DNA of 27,625 nucleotides, from NCBI GenBank assembly GCA_035528715.1, contig DATKYB010000032.1, forward strand, positions 1 through 27,625, given 5' to 3'. Position 1 is the first letter of the stretch. Each line of letters begins with the position of its first letter. The notes below the pieces were generated by a model, which saw only the letters and a list, made by a program, of their open reading frames with translations, ran no database searches and was not told where the DNA came from. The position numbers and the translations under genes are program-made. Shown in pieces: positions 1 through 6,955 of this stretch. The DNA comes from Nitrospinota bacterium. Its GTDB lineage: Bacteria > JADFOP01 > DATKYB01.

Positions 1-1115
1 ACTCTCAAGAGGCTGCAGTAGTTCAGGAAATAAAGGTCTACCCTGTTCATACCCTAACTCAAACCGTAGAATTTTTAAATCAGAATCAAAACATCGAGCC
101 TAAATCAATTGATATTTACGATGTTTTTGAAAAAAAATCTAATTATTCTATAGATTTTTCAGAAGTCAAGGGACAGCATTTTGCAAAAAGGTCCATTGAG
201 ATTGCTTGTGCTGGAGGACATAATCTTATTATGGTCGGTCCCCCAGGATCTGGTAAGTCGATGTTAGCCAAGAGGATACCAACGATATTGCCGAAAATGA
301 CCCTTGAAGAATCTATAGAGACTACAAAAATCCATAGCCTAATGGGGATGACCGATAATAAAAACTCTCTTGTTGCTACACGTCCCTTTAGATCGCCCCA
401 TCATACTATTTCTGATGCGGGATTAATCGGTGGTGGAGGTATCCCTTTGCCAGGAGAAGTGAGTCTTGCCCAAAATGGCGTCCTTTTTTTAGATGAGCTC
501 CTCGAATTTAAAAAAAATGTTCTTGAAGTAATGAGACAGCCCTTGGAGGATGGTAAGGTTACAATATCAAGGGCTTCTATATCTCTCACATATCCGTCTT
601 GTTTTATGTTGGTTGCAGCAATGAATCCTTGTCCGTGTGGATTTTATACAGATCCAAAAGGAAATTGTTCTTGTTCTCCTCATCAGATTAAAAATTATAT
701 GAGCAAGATCTCTGGTCCCTTATTAGACAGGATTGATATTCATGTTGAGGTTCCTAGCTTAGAACACAAAGACCTTCTTTCAGAAAAAGAGGGAGAATGT
801 TCAGAGGCTATTCGAGAGAGGGTGGATAGGGCAAGGAAAATTCAGCAAAAAAGATTCAAAGGGGAAAAGATATTTTGTAACTCTCATATGACTTCGAAAC
901 ATCTCAAAGCCTACTGTCCTCTCAATACTGAGTCTAAAAAGCTTTTGGAAAAAGCCATTGATACACTTGGTCTCAGTGCCAGGGCTTATACAAGGATCCT
1001 TAAAGTTGCTAGAACCATAGCAGACCTTAATGATGAAAAGGATATAAATATAGAACATATCTCTGAAGCTGTCCAATATAGAAGCCTTGATAGAGAACAG
1101 TGGTTCAGATATTAA
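1..1115 (+). CDS. comM: ComM/YifB-family AAA+ ATPase (Mg-chelatase-like), 5' truncated
   Basis: The gene enters from the left edge. The open frame runs from base 3, so the in-frame ATG at 231 is internal and not the start. About 370 C-terminal residues are present of a family usually near 500. Before base 231 the frame shows the family's characteristic [13 protein letters not shown] segment. A Walker A motif (GPPGSGKS) lies at about 237-260 and a Walker B motif (GVLFLDEL) at about 477-500. A cysteine-rich insert (NPCPCGFY, then CSC) and the [12 protein letters not shown] sensor segment follow, with the C-terminal Mg-chelatase domain at the end. Family knowledge: ComM is a hexameric helicase that promotes branch migration during natural transformation, and many YifB homologues are uncharacterised. 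The family call is firm; the role in transformation is inferred from homologues. Confidence 0.93.
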   Translation, partial: SQEAAVVQEIKVYPVHTLTQTVEFLNQNQNIEPKSIDIYDVFEKKSNYSIDFSEVKGQHFAKRSIEIACAGGHNLIMVGPPGSGKSMLAKRIPTILPKMTLEESIETTKIHSLMGMTDNKNSLVATRPFRSPHHTISDAGLIGGGGIPLPGEVSLAQNGVLFLDELLEFKKNVLEVMRQPLEDGKVTISRASISLTYPSCFMLVAAMNPCPCGFYTDPKGNCSCSPHQIKNYMSKISGPLLDRIDIHVEVPSLEHKDLLSEKEGECSEAIRERVDRARKIQQKRFKGEKIFCNSHMTSKHLKAYCPLNTESKKLLEKAIDTLGLSARAYTRILKVARTIADLNDEKDINIEHISEAVQYRSLDREQWFRY

Positions 1116-1238
1116 TCAAAATATTAATTGATTAGTTCTTGATTTTGTTAAATAAGCTTATTACTTTTATTAAAATTTTACTTTTTTATATTTTTTTTTT
1201 GTACTATATTTTTAGTATCAGATGGAGAAAATTCTTTT

Positions 1239-1658
1239 ATGCCTAAAAAAGACGAGCGAACTACTAATAAACGCAAATCTAATAGGGTGGCGATATTAAC
1301 CCTCCGATATAAAGTTGTAAGCGGATGGGATAAAAATAAGGCTTCAAGGTTTGTCCTTGGTATAGTCCAGAATATCTCTCCGGACGGCTTGTGTCTTAGG
1401 ACAAATACTCTAGAGATTGATGGCCTCCATATCTCTTTTGATGATACCCCATTGGTGAGAAATAAATTAAGGATTGAGCTAGACCTCCCAAGCTCCCGGA
1501 ATACAATCAATATAGAAGGTGAGGTTGAATGGTATGAAAAGGAACCCGGAAAGAATAGAGATTTTTATAATGTGGGTGTGTCTTTTGTCAAGCTAAAAGA
1601 CGAAGATAGAAAAACTTTGAAGGAATATATCAAAACGATTGAGGAATTTACTCAATAG
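1239..1658 (+). CDS. PilZ-domain protein (probable c-di-GMP receptor)
   Basis: A 139-residue protein made almost entirely of one PilZ domain. The N-terminal arginine-rich segment (KRKSNRVAIL) fits the RxxxR half of the c-di-GMP binding signature, and NISPDGLCL fits the (D/N)xSxxG half about 40 residues later. A beta-barrel-like core follows, with a stretch giving EGEVEWYE and VGVSFVKL, typical of the end of the fold. No signal peptide or membrane segment is visible. The ATG at 1239 has GGAG at 1224-1227. Stand-alone PilZ proteins bind c-di-GMP and commonly act on motility or pili. A pilB gene lies far downstream in this window, but no direct link is shown. Confidence 0.85.
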   Translation: MPKKDERTTNKRKSNRVAILTLRYKVVSGWDKNKASRFVLGIVQNISPDGLCLRTNTLEIDGLHISFDDTPLVRNKLRIELDLPSSRNTINIEGEVEWYEKEPGKNRDFYNVGVSFVKLKDEDRKTLKEYIKTIEEFTQ

Positions 1659-1744
1659 TGCTTTATTCTTGAGGTTTATGAAATAACCTGACTCTTTTTT
1701 AAAGGTAAAACATCTTATGACTTTCATTTAAATTGGAGGAAAAG

Positions 1745-2560
1745 ATGAAAAGGTACGCCATAATTATTTTGGTATTATTAGCATTCTCTATTCTCTTTGT
1801 ATCTCCTCTTATTGGAAAAGATTTTGACAATATTGTACAGGTAAAAGTAAAAGGAATTACCATTGACTCATCAACTTCAAAACCTATTGTTATTTTACAG
1901 GATTTGGAACAGAGGAAGATATTGCCCATTTGGATTGGTTCTTTTGAGGCCAACGCCATTGCTCTGGGAATAGAACATATTGTTCCGCCAAGGCCAATGA
2001 CTCATGACCTTATAAAAAATATACTGGAAGGGATAAAGGCTAAGGTAAGGAAAATAATCATTACCGATTTAAAGAATAATGTATTCTATTCGGTTGTCCT
2101 GTTAGATATTAACAATGTTGAAGTTTCTGTTGATTCTCGACCAAGTGATGCAATTGCATTAGCTTTAAAAGTCGATGCCCCGATTTTTGTCTCAAAAGAT
2201 ATAATGGCTCGAGCAAAAGTCTTTAATGGAGAACCAAAGAAATCGTTAAGAAATATATTGTTACCATACGGATTGACATTTCAAGAACTTACCCCTGCAA
2301 TTGCTCAACATTTCAATCTAACCAATCCAAAAGGAGTACTCATATCAGATGTTAGTTCAGGAAGCGCAGCAGAGTTAGCTGGGATTAAAAGAGGGGATGT
2401 AATTAGAAAAATCAGCAGAGAGGATGTCCTTACATTAAATGACATTAATAGAATAATAAGCAAAGGTAATATAAATGATTTTATTTTAATTAACATAGAG
2501 AGAGAAAGATTTTTTTACACTTTTAAACTAAAGTCAAAAAACAAAGAAATAGTAAAATAA
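1745..2560 (+). CDS. Exported bifunctional nuclease (BFN/DUF151) domain protein with C-terminal PDZ domain
   Basis: I place the start at ATG 1745 (271 residues). The longer frame from TTG 1733 would run through the Shine-Dalgarno GGAGGA at 1735-1740. Residues 1-24 form a signal peptide or N-terminal anchor (MKRY then a hydrophobic run). Residues of about 30-150 are a BFN domain, with LPIWIGSFEANAIAL, the RPMTHDL segment and the SRPSDAIALAL motif all clear. From about 175 to 265 there is a PDZ-like domain (GVLISDVSSGSAAELAGIKRGDVI). BFN proteins were described as nucleases acting on DNA and RNA and are normally cytoplasmic. Here the domain appears exported and joined to a protein-binding PDZ, so nuclease activity should not be assumed. 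The neighbours give no further clue. Confidence 0.85.
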   Translation: MKRYAIIILVLLAFSILFVSPLIGKDFDNIVQVKVKGITIDSSTSKPIVILQDLEQRKILPIWIGSFEANAIALGIEHIVPPRPMTHDLIKNILEGIKAKVRKIIITDLKNNVFYSVVLLDINNVEVSVDSRPSDAIALALKVDAPIFVSKDIMARAKVFNGEPKKSLRNILLPYGLTFQELTPAIAQHFNLTNPKGVLISDVSSGSAAELAGIKRGDVIRKISREDVLTLNDINRIISKGNINDFILINIERERFFYTFKLKSKNKEIVK

Positions 2561-2634
2561 TTTAAGTTTTTATTGTTGCTACAGGAAGAGAGATAGAATA
2601 TTCAATATTGGTAAGTAAAATTTTTTGAGAAATC

Positions 2635-2709
2635 TGGAGCGGGAAACGGGATTTGAACCCGCGACCCTCGCCTTGGCAAGGCGATGCTCTACCGCTGAGC
2701 TATTCCCGC
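2635..2709 (-). tRNA. tRNA-Gly (anticodon GCC)
   Basis: Read on the minus strand, the 75-base sequence folds into a full cloverleaf. The 7-bp acceptor stem is GCGGGAA/TTCCCGC. The D arm is GCTC/GAGC, the anticodon stem is TCGCC/GGCGA around the loop TTGCCAA (anticodon GCC), and the T arm carries TTCAAAT. The discriminator base is T and the CCA end is encoded (2637-2635). It lies between the convergent BFN gene and plsY, and has its own promoter 14 or so bases upstream. Confidence 0.97.
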
Positions 2710-2729
2710 TTTAAATTTTAGAATTCTCA

Positions 2730-2757
2730 ATTATAGTAAATTTTAGTTGGTTGTCAA
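2730..2757 (-). promoter_or_regulatory. Sigma-70 promoter of tRNA-Gly
   Basis: On the minus strand a perfect -35 TTGACA (2757-2752) and a perfect -10 TATAAT (2735-2730) are separated by 16 bases. The predicted start of transcription near 2723 is about 14 bases before the mature tRNA 5' end. Confidence 0.8.
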
Positions 2758-2804
2758 ATAAAAATATAAAGTAATGATTTCTTTCTTCTATCTATAATCA
2801 ATCG

Positions 2805-3395
2805 TCATCTTTTCCAATTAAATTTATCTTCTTCACCGGTTGCTAACCTTCTTAGGTTATCTTTGTGTCGAAATATAATAAAGATGGTTGCAAGAGTTGA
2901 TAAAAGAATATAAAACTTTGGTTCATTGAATTGCCAAGCCAAAACAGGTAAGGCAATAGAAGCAATCATAGAACTCAATGAGACATATCTGGATACAAAG
3001 CATATAATAAGCCATATTATAGTTGTAATTAAAACCACTAAAGGCATTATCCCAGTAAAGACCCCAAGGCTTGTGGCCACTCCTTTTCCACCTTTAAATT
3101 TGAGAAAAATCGGATAAATATGACCCAGTATTGCTAATATACCAACCAGACCTATTATATATTCAGATTGAGTAATATAGAGAGCCATCAGTACAGGGAT
3201 AAAGCCTTTAAGGAAATCTCCAGTTAGAGTTAAGATGCCGGCTTTTTTACCAACTGTTCTTAATACATTTGTAGCACCGATATTTCCACTTCCGTGATTT
3301 CTTACATTAATCTTTTCTCTCTTTGCTATTAAATAGCCAAAAGGTATGGATCCCAGTAAATAAGAAAATAAAAATAATAAGATGATTTTAAACAT
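2805..3395 (-). CDS. plsY: Acyl-phosphate:glycerol-3-phosphate acyltransferase PlsY
   Basis: A 196-residue polytopic membrane protein of normal PlsY length. PlsY transfers the acyl group from acyl-phosphate to position 1 of glycerol-3-phosphate, the first committed step of phospholipid synthesis at the inner membrane. The three family motifs are visible: HGSGNIGATN near residue 35, FKGGKGVAT near residue 100, and RHKDNLRRLATGEE near the C-terminus. About five hydrophobic segments are present. It follows pgsA after 12 bases on the same strand, so the two phospholipid genes probably form one transcription unit. Confidence 0.95.
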   Translation of the reverse strand: MFKIILLFLFSYLLGSIPFGYLIAKREKINVRNHGSGNIGATNVLRTVGKKAGILTLTGDFLKGFIPVLMALYITQSEYIIGLVGILAILGHIYPIFLKFKGGKGVATSLGVFTGIMPLVVLITTIIWLIICFVSRYVSLSSMIASIALPVLAWQFNEPKFYILLSTLATIFIIFRHKDNLRRLATGEEDKFNWKR

Positions 3396-3407
3396 TTATC
3401 AGTTTTA

Positions 3408-3947
3408 TTATTTGAGATCTTTTGAGGTTAAGAATTTCAAAAAGTAATCTATTCCTGAGATTAAGCTGATAAGCATGGCTGCCCACAAAACTATCATTCC
3501 TATAAAGTGAAAGTTTATAAAGAAGAGTTTGTAATTGAGTATTAAAAAGATAATGGCTATAACTTGGAATGACATTTTGTATTTTCCGAGTTGACTTGAT
3601 GGTATTACAATACCTTCAGAAGCCTTTATTGCTCTGAGCCCTGTCACTACAAGTTCTCTTCCGATTAACACGACAGCCATCCAGGCAGGCACTCTATTTA
3701 ATGCCACCAGAGGGATTAAGGCCGAAATTATTAAGAGCTTGTCTGCAATAGGGTCTAACAATTTTCCTAGATTTGTAACTTGATTAGTGCTACGAGCCAG
3801 GTGACCATCTAACCAATCTGTAAATATTGCAAGAGTGAATATCAACATTGCTAAGAATGAGGTTAACTTGGAGGGTGTTATTAAAAAAACCACAAGAAGA
3901 GGAACTAAAAATATTCTTACCAGAGTTATTTTATTGGGAAGATTCAT
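3408..3947 (-). CDS. pgsA: CDP-diacylglycerol--glycerol-3-phosphate 3-phosphatidyltransferase
   Basis: A 179-residue integral membrane enzyme that makes phosphatidylglycerol phosphate from CDP-diacylglycerol and glycerol-3-phosphate. The N-terminus MNLPNKITLVRIF is typical of PgsA. The CDP-alcohol phosphotransferase signature (D-G-x2-A-R-x8-G-x3-D-x3-D) is complete: it starts at DGHLAR and ends at GKLLDPIADK, near residues 48-70. Several hydrophobic segments follow. It is the upstream gene of the pair with plsY. PgsA and the other CDP-alcohol transferases share this motif, but the overall sequence and its length fit PgsA best. Confidence 0.93.
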   Translation of the reverse strand: MNLPNKITLVRIFLVPLLVVFLITPSKLTSFLAMLIFTLAIFTDWLDGHLARSTNQVTNLGKLLDPIADKLLIISALIPLVALNRVPAWMAVVLIGRELVVTGLRAIKASEGIVIPSSQLGKYKMSFQVIAIIFLILNYKLFFINFHFIGMIVLWAAMLISLISGIDYFLKFLTSKDLK

Positions 3948-4096
3948 TTTGTTTTATTTATGTTTAAAAAATCTGAAAAAAAAGAGTTATTAAAACTGTT
4001 TGCCTAATGGACTATTCTTAAATAACGTTTTGTTAAATTATAAAATAAAAAAAGCCATAAATACATATTTTTTAATAAGATTAACAAAAAAAGTAA

Positions 4097-4126
4097 TAAA
4101 AAACAAGACTTAAAATAATCTTAAGT
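4097..4126 (-). terminator. Possible intrinsic terminator after the sigma factor gene
   Basis: On minus, a 6-bp stem (ACTTAA at 4126-4121 with TTAAGT at 4113-4108) is followed by CTTGTTTTTT. The stem is pure A/T except one pair and lies about 195 bases past the stop codon, so support is weak. Confidence 0.3.
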
Positions 4127-4140
4127 TAATAGGATAAGTT

Positions 4141-4209
4141 AGTTTAAATTGAAGTTTGTATAACATCTTTTGTAGATTTAATTTTGGTATAATTCTTCAA
4201 ATTTAAACT
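4141..4209. repeat. Inverted repeat, 14-15 bases per arm
   Basis: AGTTTAAATTGAAG (4141-4154) is the reverse complement of CTTCAAATTTAAACT (4195-4209) apart from one missing T. The 40-base centre contains a TGnTATAAT element (4185-4193) pointing right. Confidence 0.6.
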
Positions 4210-4321
4210 GATATGCAAAGGAGAAAAAAGAAGTGTATCCGTTTTAAGTTTATCAAAGAGATCGTAAAAGCTTCGGAGGATTTAAGAAGAGGAAATGATT
4301 ATTATGTCTGAAGGAGGAGAT

Positions 4322-5179
4322 TTAATTTAAATAGTCTTTTAAGGCCCTCGTCTTTTTTCGAGCTAATAATCTAGACTTTGCCCTTTTTTCAATCTGTCTA
4401 ATCCGTTCTCTGGATAAATTCATCATTTTACCTATCTGTTCTAAGGTATAAGGTTTACCTTCGAACCCGAATCTTAATCTCAGAATTTTTTCCTCCCTCT
4501 CGGGTAGCTCCTTTAAAAGCTCCTCGATTTCCCGAGACAGAGAAGATTTTATCAGACTATCCTCGATGGAAGAAGTATTAGAAGACTCCATGAGCTCTAT
4601 GTAGCTGGTATCTTCATCATCTCTAATAGGAGCATTTAAGGATAAGTAAGTTCTATATACCCTCAATATTAATTCAATCTGCTTTTGAGGGATATTTAAC
4701 TCTTTGGCAAGTTCCTCTGGAGTTGCTTCCTTCCCTTCATTTTGAAAAATTTCTTGATACTTTTCTCCTATTTTATAAAGGATTCCTGCCTGTTTTATAG
4801 GTAGCCTAACCGTACCAGATTGTTCTGCTAGGGCATGCATGATAGCTTGCCTTATCCACCAGACGGCGTAAGTGATAAATTTAAAGCCCCTTGAGGGATC
4901 AAATCTTTTAGCAGCTTGAATCAATCCTATGTTGCCTTCATTAATTAAATCGAGTAGAGACATCCCACAGCCTTTATATTTGTTCGCTACGCTTACCACA
5001 TATTTCAGATTTCTTCTTATTAACTCATTTAAAGACTGTTCGTCTCCTTTCTGAATTTTTTGTCCAAGGACTTTTTCTTCTTCTCTTGTAAGTAAAGGTA
5101 TATTTCTTATCTTTTTTAGATAGGCATTAAGAGAATCATTATCAATTTCTTTAAAATCATGATTTCGTTCCCCACTCAC
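4322..5179 (-). CDS. Sigma-70 family RNA polymerase sigma factor (short RpoD/SigA type)
   Basis: A 285-residue sigma factor starting at GTG 5179 with AGAGG eight bases upstream. It has region 1.2 (NAYLKKIRNIPLLTREEE), region 2 (NLKYVVSVANKY, LLDLINEGNIGLIQAAKRFDPSRGFKFITYAVWWIRQAI as one block, residues about 58-115), region 3 and region 4. Region 4.2 ends in LEQIGKMMNLSRERIRQIE, the -35 recognition helix-turn-helix. Region 1.1 and the long non-conserved insert of large RpoD proteins are missing, as in the short primary sigmas of some phyla and in group 2 sigmas. Whether it is the housekeeping factor or an alternative one such as RpoS cannot be told here. It lies 53 bases after the HspR-like gene on the same strand, so the two probably share a transcript and HspR control. 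Confidence 0.9.
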   Translation of the reverse strand: MSGERNHDFKEIDNDSLNAYLKKIRNIPLLTREEEKVLGQKIQKGDEQSLNELIRRNLKYVVSVANKYKGCGMSLLDLINEGNIGLIQAAKRFDPSRGFKFITYAVWWIRQAIMHALAEQSGTVRLPIKQAGILYKIGEKYQEIFQNEGKEATPEELAKELNIPQKQIELILRVYRTYLSLNAPIRDDEDTSYIELMESSNTSSIEDSLIKSSLSREIEELLKELPEREEKILRLRFGFEGKPYTLEQIGKMMNLSRERIRQIEKRAKSRLLARKKTRALKDYLN

Positions 5180-5232
5180 TTTATAAACCTCTACTTGAAG
5201 AAATAATTTGGTTGGATTTTTACTTTTTTAAA

Positions 5233-5625
5233 TTAATCTTCTTTTACAATCTTTATCTTTGTAATTTTATTGGAAGGGGATTTAACTAAAGATTGCTTTT
5301 TTGCTTCTTCCCAGTTTTTAGAGTCGATACCAAGCCTCTCTTCTGATAATCTTCTTAGTTCATCAATCTCTTTTTGCATTTCTTCGATTCTCTCTTTCAG
5401 TTCTATTATTACTTCAACACCGGCTAGATTTATTCCTAGGTCCCTTGTGAGCCTTCTTATCATTTTGAGTGTTTCTACATCTTTTTGAGAATAGAGTCTT
5501 GTGTTCCCTTGTGTTCGTGAGGGCTTTATAAAGCCTTCTCTTTCATATAGTCTTAGAGTTTGTGGATGAATATCTAGTATCTGAGCTACAATACTAATCA
5601 TATATAATGGTTCATCTAAAATCAT
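5233..5625 (-). CDS. hspR: HspR-like MerR-family heat-shock regulator
   Basis: 130 residues from ATG 5625, preferred over the upstream TTG at 5661 because AAGGA lies seven bases before it. A MerR-type winged helix-turn-helix fills the first 75 residues: MISIVAQILDIHPQTLRLYEREG, then SRTQGNTRLYSQKDVETL. The segment LTRDLGINLAGVEVIIEL followed by a coiled coil is the HspR hallmark. The effector-binding cysteines of metal-sensing MerR proteins are absent. HspR represses heat-shock genes by binding the HAIR inverted repeat. In Streptomyces it sits with dnaK, whereas here the partner gene encodes a sigma factor. Its own promoter contains a HAIR-like sequence (5709-5729), pointing to autoregulation. 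Confidence 0.85.
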   Translation of the reverse strand: MILDEPLYMISIVAQILDIHPQTLRLYEREGFIKPSRTQGNTRLYSQKDVETLKMIRRLTRDLGINLAGVEVIIELKERIEEMQKEIDELRRLSEERLGIDSKNWEEAKKQSLVKSPSNKITKIKIVKED

Positions 5626-5699
5626 AAATTTTTCCTTATATATTAGATTTTTGATATTCAAAAACTGGAAACCAAAAAATCAAATATGAGTTTATAATA

Positions 5700-5729
5700 A
5701 TTATAATACTTGAGTATGGTCTTGTCAAA
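5700..5729 (-). promoter_or_regulatory. hspR-sigma promoter with overlapping HAIR-like operator
   Basis: On minus, -35 TTGACA (5728-5723) and -10 TATAAT (5705-5700) are both perfect and 17 bases apart. Overlapping them, the plus strand reads CTTGAGT (5709-5715), seven bases, then TGTCAAA (5723-5729). The published HspR site (HAIR) is CTTGAGT-N7-ACTCAAG. The left half is exact, the spacing is exact, and the right half matches at four of seven bases (TCAA). Binding here would cover the -35 box and spacer. Confidence 0.7.
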
Positions 5730-5793
5730 TATTTATTTGATACTTTTAAAATAATTTTTTTATGAAGTGGAAATGATAACCAGATTTATCAGT

Positions 5794-6606
5794 CTATTTT
5801 ATCCGTTTTAATTTTTCATTAGCTAATTTTACAAACTTACTTTTGGGATGGAGGGAGATTAACTTGTTATAAGTAATTTTAGCATTATTAAAACTCTCTT
5901 GTTTATAATATGAGTCTCCTAAATAAAACAGGACTTCATCAGCAAAGTCTATATTTGGATGCTTTTCTAACAAATAATTAAAACGAAAAATGGCTGAGTG
6001 GTATTTTTTTTGTTTATAATAAAATTTTCCTACTAAGAATTCATGTTCTGCGAGCTTATTTTTTGCAAACTCCATCTTTTTTTTAGCGTCTTCTGTATAG
6101 GGGCTTTTATGATAATTATTTATAACTTTTTTAAAGCCAGAGATTGCATTTAAGGTAAAGGTTTGGTCCCTTTCAGGAATCTTGATTTGCAGGAAATCAC
6201 ACATGGCTAATTGATATTGAGCTCTGACCGCCAACTCATGACCAGGATAGAGTTCTAGAAATTTTCGATATTGAAATTTTGCCTCTTCATACTCTCCATT
6301 TTGGGAAAAAGTGTCTCCAAGATGGAGAAGGGCTCTTTTCCTCATTTCATTATCAGTTGTCTCTTCTAATATCTGTTCAAAAGCCTCTTGGGCTTCCTCA
6401 TATTTCTTTGAAGCTAATTTTTTTTGGCCGGCATAAAATAAATCCGTGAGAGAAGATTCTTTTTTTTCTGGAAATAAAAAGGAACACCCAAAATTTGTAA
6501 AAAGAGATAGAGAAAATACTAATACAAAAAAAGAACAAACCGTTCTTTTTTTAATAAGCCTTTTACCCATCTTACGCATCAAAAAATATGTAATTAAATT
6601 AATCAT
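5794..6606 (-). CDS. bamD: BamD-like outer-membrane assembly lipoprotein (TPR)
   Basis: A 270-residue exported protein with tandem tetratricopeptide repeats from about residue 55 to the end. The segment LAEHEFLVGKFYYKQKKYHSAIFRF, here broken as LAEHEFLVGKFYYK and AIFRFNYLLEKHP, closely follows BamD/YfiO. BamD is the essential lipoprotein partner of BamA in inserting beta-barrel proteins into the outer membrane. The N-terminus is basic then hydrophobic, with the likely lipidated cysteine at residue 41 in FTNFGC. This is a poor lipobox, since position -3 is Asn rather than Leu. Starting at the internal ATG 6579 or 6570 would give a more usual signal length. None of the candidate starts has a clear Shine-Dalgarno site, so 6606 is kept. 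A general TPR lipoprotein such as YbgF is a less likely alternative. Confidence 0.82.
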   Translation of the reverse strand: MINLITYFLMRKMGKRLIKKRTVCSFFVLVFSLSLFTNFGCSFLFPEKKESSLTDLFYAGQKKLASKKYEEAQEAFEQILEETTDNEMRKRALLHLGDTFSQNGEYEEAKFQYRKFLELYPGHELAVRAQYQLAMCDFLQIKIPERDQTFTLNAISGFKKVINNYHKSPYTEDAKKKMEFAKNKLAEHEFLVGKFYYKQKKYHSAIFRFNYLLEKHPNIDFADEVLFYLGDSYYKQESFNNAKITYNKLISLHPKSKFVKLANEKLKRIK

Positions 6607-6955
6607 TTAAGAAAAATTTGAATTTTTTAATTATAATTATTATAAGCATCGAGTCATTGGTATGTCAAGGAGATTCAGATTGATCAAAATTTCTGATAAA
6701 GATTGTAGTCTTTTCTTCTTTATTTCTATTTTTAATCTGTTATTTTCCATTTTTGTGATGAATACAGGGTTTCAGAGAAATAGTTCTACAGAAAAAAACT
6801 TGTTAAAAGTATTTTTTATAATAATAATTATACATAAATTAGTTCTGTTGTAATAAAACTTATTGTTTCTCATTGTAAAATAATCAATATTTTTTTATTT
6901 TATTTTTATAAATTAAAATGTATGCTTCATTTTTTATTTGAGAAGTGGTGAATTT
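6607..6955. other. Divergent bamD/ccsB intergenic region
   Basis: 349 AT-rich bases. The bamD promoter sits at its left end (6639-6668). A 63-codon plus-strand frame (6662-6853) overlaps that promoter, lacks a ribosome binding site and encodes low-complexity hydrophobic sequence, so I do not call it a gene. I find no convincing ccsB promoter; the sequence before 6956 is too A/T-rich to choose one. Confidence 0.5.
6639..6668 (-). promoter_or_regulatory. Promoter of bamD
   Basis: On minus, -35 TTGACA (6668-6663) and -10 TATAAT (6644-6639) are perfect, with an 18-base spacer. Transcription would start near 6632, about 26 bases before the 6606 start codon. Confidence 0.7.

Larger units (their letters stand above)
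3948..4321. other. AT-rich intergenic region with a long inverted repeat and an extended -10 element
   Basis: 374 bases between the start of pgsA and the end of the sigma factor gene, both on minus. It holds a possible terminator for the sigma gene (4097-4126) and a 14/15-base inverted repeat (4141-4154 with 4195-4209). A plus-strand extended -10 (TGGTATAAT, 4185-4193) lies inside the repeat. A 32-codon frame from ATG 4213 to 4311 follows on plus, but it has no Shine-Dalgarno site and no recognisable product. No sharp pgsA promoter could be chosen because the AT content is so high. Confidence 0.5.

Noticed and set aside
231-1115. ATG at 231 as the start of the ComM gene
   Set aside because: The same frame is open and clearly homologous back to base 3, so 231 is internal and the gene is cut by the window edge.
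1733-1744. TTG start for the BFN-PDZ gene (likewise TTG 8376 for ccsA)
   Set aside because: These extended starts run through the Shine-Dalgarno sequence of a properly spaced ATG (1745 and 8391). The extra residues are just its translation.
4213-4311. 32-codon gene in the pgsA-sigma intergenic region
   Set aside because: It has no Shine-Dalgarno site and no recognisable family. It is kept only as part of the region description and a low-interest finding.
6662-6853. 63-codon plus-strand reading frame between bamD and ccsB
   Set aside because: It overlaps the -35 of the bamD promoter, has no ribosome binding site, and encodes a low-complexity Phe/Ile-rich product typical of chance frames in A/T-rich DNA.
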